NCBI GenBank assembly: GCA_022496185.1
Contig: WTXG01000366.1
Location: 1 to 30,511, forward strand
DNA length: 30,511 bases
From: Multifurca ochricompacta
Lineage: Eukaryota > Basidiomycota > Agaricomycetes > Russulales > Russulaceae
Direction of reading: 5' to 3'
The notes under the pieces are model-generated. The model did not search any database and was not told the DNA's origin. It saw only the letters and a program-made list of their open reading frames with translations. A program made the translations under genes and the position numbers. Shown here piece after piece: positions 1-9,239 of the stretch. Each line of letters opens with the position of its first letter. The stretch's first letter is position 1.

Positions 1-944
1 GAAGATTCTCTGAGTATCTCCCACATACGGGACATCAGGTGACAATTGGTGATGGCTCCATAGTCCAAGTCGAAGGAACAGGCAGAGTCATTCTCAAAAC
101 TCATAAAATTATGAGCTAGAGCTAAATAATGTCTACTATATGCCTGGCAGTGAAAGAATACTGTCGACAAGCTGCATCACCAACAAAGGCAGCTCAGTGG
201 AGTTCACTCCATCTGAAGTCAGAATAAAGTATAATAATGCAATTATAGCGGAAGGTGTCAAGGCTATGGGACTCTATTGGGTCCTTGGGAAGACTATGCA
301 GAATTTAAATACTGCTTCCCACAAATCTGCATCAAGTAGCCTTGAAACCTGGCATTTGCACATGGGTCATATGTCAAAAGAGGCCCTCAAAAGACATGCT
401 CCTAAGGCTGTAAAAGGCCTTAACATAGATAATAGCCAAATGGAAGACAAGCCATGTTATGGCTGTGAAATGGGAAAATCACACCGTCTTCCATTCCCTC
501 CCTCTCAAAAGAGAGCATCAGCACCCTTGGAAGTCATTCATAGTGACCTAGTTGGTCCTTTGCAATGTACTTCAATACAAGGAACCTATACTTTGCCACT
601 TTCATAGACGACTTTAGCAGGACAGCTCTAGTTGTTGCTATGAAGCAAAAAGTGATTTTACATCGGTCTTCTGTAACATTAAGGCATTCTTGGAAAATAA
701 AACAGACAAGAAAATAAAGACCTTACATACAGACCAAGGTGGCGAATTCGTCAATAGGGAGCTGAAGTCTATACTTGAGCAGGCTGGCATAGAGCATAAA
801 TTGACAATGCCATATTCCCCACAACAGAATGGAAGGGCTGAAAGGTTCAACAGAACCATCATGGAAAAGGCCACCAGTATGCTGCATCATGCTGGTCTTT
901 CCCTTGGTTTCTGGGAATGTGCAGTGTGAACAGCCTGTCACATA
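1..944 (+). pseudogene. copia copy A pol, first half: protease tail, pre-integrase zinc region, integrase core
   Basis: Bases 1-120 match the segment just after the protease active site in copy B. The frame from 140 holds the integrase zinc region (WHLHMGHM..., then CYGCEMGK, giving an HHCC pattern). It then holds the integrase core with the first Asp in HSDLVGPL (about 545), the second in HTDQGGEF (about 727), and the PQQNGRAERFNRT segment with the catalytic Glu. It is broken by one-base deletions relative to copy B near 5, 112, 580 and 643, all in short homopolymers or A-rich runs, and by a TGA at 927-929 where copy B reads CGA. The Tc1-type insertion then interrupts the gene at a TA. Clearly non-functional. 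Confidence 0.92.
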
Positions 945-1677
945 CAGTGGGTCAAAAAACTGTCCCAATGTTTGCACCATTTCTAGTATTCACTCTATAG
1001 CACCTCAGCATTTAGGAATCTGGTTATGGTGTGGCTGTATGTCTGAAAGCCCTGCTTCCTGGCTACCATGCCCAATTTGGATCAAAGAGATTGGCCATGA
1101 TATAAGCATTTTATGATCAAATCAAATCAATCAATCATCAGGACAGTTTTTTGACCCACATTTTAAATCCACTATCTGCCCAATTACTCCTTTTTTCACC
1201 CCTTTTTGCCTTGCTAACTCCTTGAATCCTTTTAGTCATCCTTTCTATAACCTTTTGCCATCATTCTGGTGCATTTTTATTCCACTCCTCCACCACCCTC
1301 TCCCACAACTCAGGTACCCCCTTGACTGGTTAAGATCCTTCTTCAGATCCACCCAGAGGTGTCCAATGGGGCTAATATTTCAAGGGATTGGGCTATCCAT
1401 ACCAGGCTTCAATATTCCTGTCTTAAAACTGCTGGCTTGCCTTCTTGGAATTGTGTTTTGGGTCATTGTCCTGCTGAAACATGGTTTCACCCTCCACCAT
1501 TTCTTACTTTTCAAACCTTTCCACCACTCCGCCATCCAAAATATCACAGTACTGGCATGGATTCATGATCCCCTAAACCCCTGTAAGCATTCCTAGTCCA
1601 TTCCACCCCATACAAGACCAATACCATAAGTTCTTCCTCCTCCATGCTTGACTGTCAGGGTGGTGATTCTGTCAGAG
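945..1677 (+). repeat. left arm of the 0.73-kb inverted repeat
   Basis: Reverse complement of 1803-2536 with nearly complete identity. The outer 216 bp (945-1160) begin with the terminal repeat and end with a second inverted copy of it (1141-1160, ending TTGACCCACA). Confidence 0.95.
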
Positions 1678-1802
1678 GGTGGTTCTCCCTTATTTTTCCA
1701 AGTGTAGCTCCTTCTGTCTGAACCAATTCTGTTCATTAAAGTCTCACCTGACCACAAGATCCTTTTCCAGTCATCTACTGTCCAATTTTCATGGTAACCA
1801 CT
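1161..1802 (-). pseudogene. Tc1-type transposase remnant (C-terminal catalytic half)
   Basis: Minus-strand reading from the unique centre into the left arm gives a Tc1/DDE transposase pattern: DDWKRILWSGET, then GSDRRSYTWKNKG, TVKHGGG, FQQDNDPKHNSKKA and PIGHLWVDLKKDL. In the family these correspond to the first Asp (usually WSDE), the second Asp (DNDPKH) and the third acidic residue (usually NPIENLW). Here the first acidic position is Gly (WSGE) and the third is also Gly (PIGHLW), so two of three catalytic residues are lost. In-frame stops follow. The N-terminal helix-turn-helix region is absent, because the other side of the centre is an inverted duplicate of the same 3' half. Confidence 0.85.
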
Positions 1803-2320
1803 CTCTGACAGAACCACCACCCTGACAGTCAAGCATGGAGGAGGAAGAACTTATGGTATTGGTCTTGTATGGGGTGGAATGGACTAGGAATGCTTACAGG
1901 GGTTTAGGGGATCATGAATCCATGCCAGTACTGTGATATTTTGGATGGCGGAGTGGTGGAAAGGTTTGAAAAGTAAGAAATGGTGGAGGGTGAAACCATG
2001 TTTCAGCAGGACAATGACCCAAAACACAATTCCAAGAAGGCAAGCCAGCAGTTTTAAGACAGGAATATTGAAGCCTGGTATGGATAGCCCAATCCCTTGA
2101 AATATTAGCCCCATTGGACACCTCTGGGTGGATCTGAAGAAGGATCTTAACCAGTCAAGGGGGTACCTGAGTTGTGGGAGAGGGTGGTGGAGGAGTGGAA
2201 TAAAAATGCACCAGAATGATGGCAAAAGGTTATAGAAAGGATGACTAAAAGGATTCAAGGAGTTAGCAAGGCAAAAAGGGGTGAAAAAAAGGAGTAATTG
2301 GGCAGATAGTGGATTTAAAA
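1803..2320 (+). pseudogene. inverted duplicate of the Tc1-type transposase 3' half
   Basis: Plus-strand copy of the 3' transposase segment in the left arm, with the same TVKHGGG and FQQDNDPKH motifs and the same Gly substitution at the last acidic position. Both arms share the damage, so it predates the duplication or was homogenised afterwards. Confidence 0.85.
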
Positions 2321-2536
2321 TGTGGGTCAAAAAACTGTCCTGATGATTGATTGATTTGATTTGATCATAAAATGCTTATATCATGGCCAATCTCTTTGAT
2401 CCAAATTGGGCATGGTAGCCAGGAAGCAGGGCTTTCAGACATACAGCCACACCATAACCAGATTCCTAAATGCTGAGGTGCTATAGAGTGAATACTAGAA
2501 ATGGTGCAAACATTGGGACAGTTTTTTGACCCACTG
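1803..2536 (-). repeat. right arm of the 0.73-kb inverted repeat
   Basis: Mirror of 945-1677. The internal terminal-repeat copy lies at 2321-2340 and the outer terminal repeat ends at 2536. A transcript crossing both arms would fold into a hairpin of about 730 bp. Confidence 0.95.
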
Positions 2537-4881
2537 TATACAACAGAACGCCTATCTGCTCTAATAAGTGGAGGACACCACTTGAGCTTCTGGATGGGGA
2601 CATTCCAGATGTCTCATACTTTAAAATATTTGGCTGCTTAGCCTATTACACTGTCCCAGAGGATAAAAGATGTAAACTGGATCACAAAGCCAGAGAAACA
2701 GTCTTTGTCGGGTATGCACCCCATTCAAAAGGATATTTACTATGGGATATGCATACTCAATCCTTCGTATTGTCAAGAGATGTGACATTTGATGAAGGAT
2801 CCTTCCCATCCAACCTTGCCAAGGACAGCAAGGGAAAACAAAAGGAAAGAGTTACGCCTTTTGTATTAGAAGTTGAGAGGCCTGTCCAGCCTCAACCAGC
2901 AATAGCCACAGTTCCTCAGGCTCCTGAAGGCAAGGAAGCTGAGGTTGAGGAACAGGAGGTAGTGGAACCTCCTCAAGTAAATCCTGAGCCTACCACACCT
3001 GATAATGAGCTTGACACACACAATCAAACTATCTATCAGACACCACCGTCCCAAATCATGGAACCTTCAGAACTCCCCGAGAGAACCTGTGCCAAAGGAC
3101 AATCTAAGAAAAAGAATGTTGGCAGACTTCCCCAACCAGTATTTACTAGGGAAAGTCCACGCTCTCAGCAACGTGACAGGGCTGTGCAGGAAGATCTAGA
3201 TCTTGATACTGCCCGTCCCAAACATTCATGTCAAATGAATCCTTGATTTTACAATGAGGATGATGCTGAGTTTGTGCAGGGTTCTTCCAGACTTGGGCAT
3301 ATGGAATTGCTAAATGCTGCAGGTGTCTCTTATAGAGATCCCCTGACTTTTCAGGAGGCAATGCAGTCTGACAATGCCAGTGAATGGTATGAGGCATGTA
3401 AATATGAAATTGATGCCTTAGATAAACTTGATGTGTGGTGCCTTGAGGATCTTCCAAAAGGAAGAAAGGCAGTCAAATCAAAATGGGTCTTTAAGCTGAA
3501 ACCAGATGGACGGTTTCATGCTAGGCTTGTGGCAAAAGGTTTCACCCAAGTAGAAGGGGTGGACTTCGACGAAACATTCTCCCCAGTAGCCAGATTTGAA
3601 TCACTTAGATTATTACTAGCACTAGCTATGCTAGAGGATTGGGAAATCCACCAGATGGATGTCAAATTGGCATTCCTTCATGGCGAACTGGATGAAGAAA
3701 TATATATGGAGCAACCAGTTGGTTTTGTCGTTGCTGGTCAAGAGTCCAAAGTTTGTAGGCTACAAAAAGCTTTATACGGCCTCAAACAAGCCTCCTGAGC
3801 ATGGAATTTACAATTCCATGCAGTTCTTAATGAACTGGGCTTCACTCGGATGTACTCTGATGCAGGAGTATATGTGTTTCATCAAAAAGAGGGGGATGAT
3901 TCATTGTATGTTATTCTCTATGTAGATGACATAACTATACTTGGATCTTCCAATGATAAGATAACATGGCTGAAGTCCTCTCTATCTAATCAATATGAGA
4001 TGACTGACTTGGGAGAAATCCAGTCATATCTTGGAGTTAATATCACCAGAGATTGTCCTAATAAGACACTGGAGATTGACCAAGCAGCCTATGTTTTATC
4101 TATCATTGAGAAGTTTGGGATGAGGGATTCCAACCAAGTATACACTCCTCTTCCCTCTGGCGCTGATGTACATCTGGTCAAATTTGAAGGCCAGGCATCT
4201 ACTTCTGAAATAAAGAAGTACCAACAGTTGATGGGGTCTCTGCTATGGGTGCAGATTGGAAGCAGACCTGACATCAGTTTTGCTGTGGCGCACCTTAGCC
4301 AATATGCTTCCAACCCCTCTCAAGATCATTTGCGACTTGCAAAATATGTCCTAAAATATCTAAATAGTACAAAGGACTACAAGTTGCGATATTCTGGAGG
4401 GAATGGGGAGAGTGGCCTTCATGGCTTTGCAGATTCCTCATGGGGAGATCAAGAGGACTGCCACTCTACCTCAGGCTATGTGTTTTTCTTAGCAAATGGT
4501 GCCATTTCATGGTGTTCCAGAAAGCAGAAAACAGTAGCACAGTCCACCACTGAAGCCAAGTATATGAGCCTCTCTGAGGCTGCAAATCAGGCAGCATGGT
4601 ATAGGACTTTTATGGAGGAATTAGGGTATGAGGTATCCTCCCCTATACTACTCCATTGTGACAATAAGGGTGCTGTAGATTTGGCGTTAAACCCAGTCAC
4701 AGGAAGGCAGTCAAAGCATATACCTATCAAGTACCATGCCATTAGGGGGTACATTGAATTGCACATAATTGAGTTAGTGCGTACTCCCACAGGTGAGATG
4801 CTGGCAGATGGCTTCACTAAGTCTCTACCAAGAGCATCATTTGAAACCATGGTCAATGGACTTGGACTTATGCTGAAATGA
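2537..4881 (+). pseudogene. copia copy A pol, second half: integrase C-terminus, reverse transcriptase, RNase H
   Basis: Continues the integrase after the Tc1-type insertion (TPIC/RTPIR region, GCLAYYTVPEDKR, FVGYAPHSKGY), then a Pro/Glu-rich linker. The reverse transcriptase follows: KSKWVFKLKPDG, the first Asp in QMDVKLAFLHGEL, and YVDD at 3919-3930. The copia RNase H comes last (GFADSSWGDQEDC, AQSTTEAKYMSL, HCDNKGAVDLAL). It ends at TGA 4879-4881 after LGLMLK. Premature TGA codons lie at 3244-3246 (copy B: CGT) and 3796-3798 (copy B: CGA). Otherwise the frame is open. Non-functional. Confidence 0.95.
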
Positions 4882-5130
4882 GAGAGCTGGAATTTGGAGA
4901 CTTTGTATACCAGTTTCACTTTCCCACCATGCCACATGAGTATATTCTTGACCTTGAGAGTGATGCAAGAGGTGTGAGTTTGCATAAGCGAATCTACAAC
5001 TCATATGCAAAGCTCACAACCTGCACTTGAGAGTTAGAGAAGTTGGATCTCTGACTGGTGATATGCTCATTTAATTGTGAATGGCAATGTGCTCATTCAA
5101 CTCATTTCCCATCCATGACCAGATGCCTTC
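4882..5130 (+). other. copia copy A 3' untranslated region
   Basis: About 250 bp between the pol stop and the polypurine tract. It matches the equivalent region of copy B (28193-28419) with indels. I see no gene in it. Confidence 0.7.
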
Positions 5131-5142
5131 AGCATGGAGGGA
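5131..5142 (+). other. polypurine tract of copia copy A
   Basis: AGCATGGAGGGA directly abuts the 3' LTR start TGTTGAACA, the expected place for the plus-strand primer. The same sequence precedes the 3' LTR of copy B. Confidence 0.8.
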
Positions 5143-5648
5143 TGTTGAACACAGAAGATGTTTGGTGATGCTTCAGGCATCAGGTGATTAGATTAGCTGC
5201 TTTGTAGATTAGATTAGATACCAGAGTCTCAGACTTTTTACATTATTGTTATTACTTTCTTTCTCACATTCCGCAGTAGCTGACTGATGCACCATGTAAC
5301 ATGTGATTTCTGTAATGGCCAATGGCCTTTCTCCCTCATGTTTATTGTTTGGACTTTATCCGGCACTTGTGGACTTATTCCCAGTGTGCACAGACCATCC
5401 CTTGGGGTATATAAGGGTGTCTGTTTTGTCCTCTACACTTCAGAGTTTCCTTCTACCTCTGAAGTGTAAGTCCTCTTCCTTACTTACTATTATACCTTGA
5501 GACTAATGCTCTTAGTAGTAACTTGTCTTTGTCTAGGTCAGTAGTATAGTAATAGAGTTTCCTTCTACCTCTGAAGTTAACTTGTCTTTGTCTAGCTTAA
5601 CATGCTAACATCTACAGTCAGTATGCTGCACCTCATGCCTGTTCGACA
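5143..5648 (+). repeat. copia copy A 3' LTR (506 bp)
   Basis: Begins TGTTGAACA and ends TGTTCGACA. It has a TATA box (TATATAAGGG at about 5408), then a hairpin formed by CACTTCAGAG and CTCTGAAGTG about 30 bp downstream, near the expected transcript start. Two short segments are each present twice: 5443-5464 with 5555-5576, and 5520-5536 with 5579-5595. Homologous to the LTRs at 9998, 20496, 28432 and 29319. Confidence 0.95.
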
Positions 5649-5662
5649 CTCCTCACTTGACA

Positions 5663-7342
5663 GGATTCTAATAGAATACAGCAATACTTCTCTGCTGAAA
5701 AGCATCTGACCCTGTGGCAAGCACTTCCTGCAATTGAAGAACTTCAGACAGCTTGGGAAGCAAAATGCAACAACCCTCAGTTCAAAAAATATCAAACTGC
5801 AATCAATGATGGACTGGAAAAGCTAAACAAGTATTACTTGTGGTTTGACAGGAAACCTGCATACATTTTGGCACTTGGTGAGTAGGATATGTTCAAATTA
5901 TCTCTTAAGCTAATCTTCTCTATCTAGTATTGCATCCATACTTCAAACTTGCATACATCAAGCTCACATGGGGTGGTGCTGAAGAACAAGAAGCAGAACG
6001 TAGGGCTGGAAATCAGCACACAAAGAATTGGCAAGATGAGGTGTGTCAGATACTTGAGAATACAGTATGTTATATACTTTCACACTGCTCTGCTCTACTG
6101 ACATGTTTTGATATGATAGATGGAGCAATACTGGAAGAGTTGAAGAAAAGTGTCAACTTGCAAGCCAGCAGCGAATATTGAACTCCTAGAAAGCAATGAC
6201 TCACTCCTGTTGGAATATGACCACCATCACCTAGCATTGATAGCTAGTCAGGACTTGAACCATGAATGGCAGGCAGAGTTAGAGCAATATCTCAAGGACT
6301 TGCCCTCTGATGTAACCAAGGACACCGACATTGTCGAATGGTGGCAGGTATGTTATTCTATGATGTCCTATAAATCAGACATAAATACTGTTTACAGAAC
6401 AACAGGCACACTTACCCCACTCTTCAACAGATTGCTATTGATTACCTTGCTTGTCAGGCATCATCTGTCCCATGCAAGTGCCTTTTCTCTGCTGGTGGTG
6501 AAATTGCCACAAAGTGCTGTGCTCAATTAGGTGCCATGCGTTTTTGTTACAATCTCTACCGAGTAACCCCATTTTCTTCACCCTTCCCAATGACGACCCC
6601 ACCTTACCACCCACTTTACACTTCATGATCACGTCTCCATCCTGGGACCCCTCATGTGCTCTACATCCATCCCTGTGACTCACTTTGAATCTGTTGACTT
6701 GCTGTGTACTTATGTTTGATCCCTTATCTTGTTATCTCTTTATCTTGTTATCTTGTTATCTCTTTATCTTTACGACTGGACACTTACTTAATACCCTATC
6801 AGAAGCCAGGCTTTATGCCCTCCGCTTCCGTATATTCGGGCCCACCTGACCCTGGTCTCTTATCTTGTAGATGCTCATTCTATTACATATATAAGTCCGC
6901 TGTAGCTACATTGTAGACCTCAGACTCGACTTATTGAATACATTGGTGCTTGTCTTCTGGATAACGCCCTTCTTCCTTGATTCATTCGTCTCAGTGCTTT
7001 TGGCACTTCTCCACTCAACATTGTCTCAGGGGACAGCCCCTTTGACTTTGACTCATCCCATTAGAACTCCAAGGAGCCCTATTGGTTCCTTACCTGAACT
7101 TGTAGATTACACTGTCACACAAGTCGTGTGGAATGTCTCGCACCAGACGCAACAGTTTTGAAGAGCTTCAAGTCATGAAATTTACCTGGAGGAATAATAT
7201 TGGAGACCTTGCTGCTTGGAACTCAGCTCAGGTGGAAGAAGTATTTGACCACAAAATGAAGGAATTTGAAGATCTGTTGATTTTAGATAGGGAGCATCAG
7301 GAGTGGGAAACAGCTGCAGATGAGTTTGTAACATGTTTCTGA
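5663..7342 (+). pseudogene. hAT-family transposase, C-terminal part, with introns and an LTR insertion
   Basis: Spliced reading: exon about 5663-5877, intron 5878-5927 (GTGAGT..CTAG), exon 5928-6040, intron 6041-6119, exon 6120-6347, intron 6348-6430, exon 6431-6544 resuming at 7160-7342. Diagnostic hAT motifs are VLHPYFKLAYIK, DIVEWWQ, then IAIDYLACQASSVPCKCLF and SAGGEIATKCCAQLGA (the hAT dimerisation region). The end is FEELQVMKFTWR..DLAAWNSAQVEEV. The family normally has CERLF and Arg-rich KRRAQ here; the Cys residues fit CGN to TGN changes. One in-frame TGA at 6141. The solo LTR at 6545-7154 sits after GAMR; removing it and one TSD restores reading through MRFEELQ. The 5' half is separated by copia copy A. 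Confidence 0.88.
6545..7154 (+). repeat. solo LTR of chromovirus X (610 bp)
   Basis: TGTTACAATC...GACGCAACA, flanked by a perfect 5-bp duplication GTTTT (6540-6544 and 7155-7159). TATA box TATATAAG at 6888-6895 on the plus strand sets its orientation. About 34 bp downstream lies AGACTCGACTT, the self-primer homologue, with one CpG where the full element has TpG. Inserted in a hAT exon. Confidence 0.95.
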
Positions 7343-7894
7343 GTTAGGCATATATAATATATTTTGTTCTACAATCATTGCCACATAGTAACAACAAATA
7401 TGATCATACTAGCTGTCCCATGGAGATGACATTCAAGGAATCTATAGAGATGTGAAAAAACACAAAAAAAAGTGAATTGATGCATCACCTTCCTAAATAG
7501 GAAGGTAGGCTTAACAATGTGCGTGTGTGACTCGAAACATGTCTGTCCTGAGTGTTTAGGAGTCCTTAAGCACAAAGATTTGTAACTATGTCAAAAATAT
7601 AGAGTGCTATAGTCATGAAGTCATAGTTTATTGAAGTCATAGGTGTTCCAGATGCACATTTGAGCCATTAGAGCTGCCCTGAATGCGCGTGTTGTGGAAC
7701 TGGCATGGTGCAGGCTTGTATTTAGATACTACAATACTACTAACTATCTCACCTTGTTAGATGCTTTCAATAGAGTGATAGCAACTACTTTATTATAGAA
7801 GCTATATACATTTGATGTGCTATATCAGCTATTAAATTAAATGAGTGGATGATGTGATTTGATCTGAGATGTACTAATTAAATTATGCCAGACC
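7343..7894. other. non-coding AT-rich stretch downstream of the hAT gene
   Basis: No ORF with recognisable similarity. It contains a perfect short palindrome, ACCTTCCTAAATAGGAAGGT (7487-7506), inside a 32-bp segment (7483-7514) that recurs inverted at 9282-9313. Probably the 3' flank of the hAT transposon or a small inverted-repeat element. I cannot place a terminus. Confidence 0.5.
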
Positions 7895-9234
7895 TGTAAC
7901 GCTCAGCGAGGCGTCCTGTGTGACACACACGAGTCAGTGCAGGCCCACTAGCTCGGACCTAACGTTTGGCTCGGACTAACATCCGGCTCACCCAAGGCTC
8001 TGGGTCCGGGATCTGCAACAGGCCTGGCACAACAGGGCCAGGCCTCTAGCTTCAAGGTAGACAGGGATTTGTGCTATAACCAAGCACAGAGGGAGACGGG
8101 AAGAGTCAGCCAAAGGGAGCTAATCCCCTAAGGCTGTTGAGTGGAGATCAGGCTCAGCTGCAGTGCCAGAAGCACATCAAGCAAACTGGGCTCAAAAGAA
8201 GTGAAGGATGTAAAAGAGGGGAAACCAGAGCAGCAATGGCATCTGGGTCAAGGAATGAGATCTGGGGATGAAGTGCACACCCATTGCCTGAGGCAATGGG
8301 GTCCTTCCAGTGATGCAAAGAAGGCAAAAAGGGCTTAGAAGTCCAGTCTGTATTCCATGATCAGGGAAACTCTAGGCTGAAGGCCCAAGAGGTCAAATCT
8401 AGGGTTGTACAAACTGTCTACAGGGTCTTATATACTGTATGGGGATCTGGTTTGTAGCTAATCAGGAACAGGGTCAGAGTCCTTATCATCCAATAGCAGA
8501 TAAGATGTCAAATATAGTCCATGATAAGGATAAGCCTTATCAGAAGCATAATCATGTGGGACAGCCCCACAGGAGTCATATCAGTGTGGGAGGATTCCCA
8601 CCAGGGTCAGGGGTAAATGGGGAGATAACAGGTCCCACAGGAGTCAGGGTGGATGTGGGAATACTCCCACAGGAATCAGAGAAGCGAATGATAAGCCAGA
8701 TGGGCCATGTGATCAGAAAGGGGTAAATGATCAGATGAAGATGCTGTGATCAGGGTCAGGGATCACATGGTCCAAAGTCACATGGTCAGGGATCACATGG
8801 TCAAGGATCACATGGCCAGGAGTCACATGACTGGCAGAGGGTCAAGTATAAGCCAAAGTCGTCTAGTTGTCTGGACTGGTCAGATTGGCAGGGACAATGT
8901 CAGGGGTTCCTATGGGTGTCAAGCACAGGGACAGGGTCAGGAGCAGTGGCCAAGGCATAAGCCAAGGCAGCAAGGAAGGGTGGTGTACATCCAACAGTGT
9001 AGCAGCTTAACTACCAGCAGGTTAGGTGTAAATGGTGGCATGGGAGGTCAGTCCTATGAACAATGTCATAGGAATCAGGGTAGGGTCCTGGGCACACAGG
9101 CCACAGGCATCAGGAAGGTCCCAAGGCAGCATACCAAGGGCATCAGGGAGTGGTCCAGAGAAGGGGAAAGTCAAGGATGGTGCAAAGAATAAGGCATGGT
9201 GTGCAGGGCCAGGAAAAAGAGTAGGGTCGTAACA
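7895..9234 (-). repeat. solo LTR of family Y, copy 1 (1,340 bp)
   Basis: Starts TGTAACGCTCAGC and ends GGTCGTAACA, flanked by AGACC (7890-7894 and 9235-9239). A TATATAAG box on the minus strand (8427-8434) suggests minus-strand transcription. No coding capacity of its own, so it reads as a solo LTR whose internal part was lost by LTR-LTR recombination. The termini resemble those of X and of the LTR at 10960, suggesting a related chromovirus. Copy 2 is at 23578-24880. Confidence 0.85.
8740..8840. repeat. minisatellite inside the Y LTR
   Basis: Tandem, slightly degenerate units of about 15 bp on the theme GGATCACATGGTCA. The equivalent array in Y copy 2 (about 24330-24440) has an additional unit. 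Confidence 0.75.
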
Positions 9235-9239
9235 AGACC

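Larger units (their letters stand above)
945..2536. mobile_element. palindromic (foldback) Tc1/mariner-derived element
   Basis: Starts CAGTGGGTCAAAAAACTGT and ends with its inverse complement. It is flanked by TA on both sides (943-944 and 2537-2538), the target duplication of Tc1/mariner elements; copy B has the uninterrupted site. The element is almost one perfect inverted repeat: arms 945-1677 and 1803-2536 around a 125-bp unique centre (1678-1802). Each arm carries the 3' half of a Tc1-type transposase gene. The only arm differences I found by eye are one base in a poly-T/poly-A run (about 1190 versus 2290) and one substitution near the inner edge (about 1666). No N-terminal DNA-binding domain is present, so it is non-autonomous. 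Confidence 0.95.
1..5648 (+). mobile_element. Ty1/copia retrotransposon, copy A (5' part lies outside the window)
   Basis: The 3' portion of a copia-order LTR retrotransposon: end of protease, GAG-pre-integrase zinc region, integrase, reverse transcriptase, RNase H, polypurine tract and 3' LTR. The order IN before RT places it in Ty1/copia (Pseudoviridae type). It is closely similar to copy B at 20496-28932 over its whole length. A Tc1-type palindromic element is inserted at 945-2536. The gag gene and 5' LTR would lie left of position 1. The element interrupts a hAT transposase gene that resumes at about 5663. The five bases after the 3' LTR are CTCCT, but the matching TSD cannot be seen. Confidence 0.95.

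Noticed and set aside
1222..2330. Two identical open frames on opposite strands (1222-1596 plus, 1884-2330 minus) that could be read as a duplicated gene pair.
   Set aside because: They are the antisense of the Tc1-type transposase in the two arms of the palindrome. They are open only because the arms mirror each other.
8740..8840. Regular short repeats resembling a CRISPR array.
   Set aside because: There are no unique spacers and no cas genes. The units are tandem and degenerate, inside an LTR.
8439..9232. Open frames inside the Y LTR (and 24030-24878) as proteins.
   Set aside because: They fall in LTR repeat DNA, have low-complexity composition from the minisatellite, and lack any recognisable motif. 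Similarity between copies reflects DNA identity.
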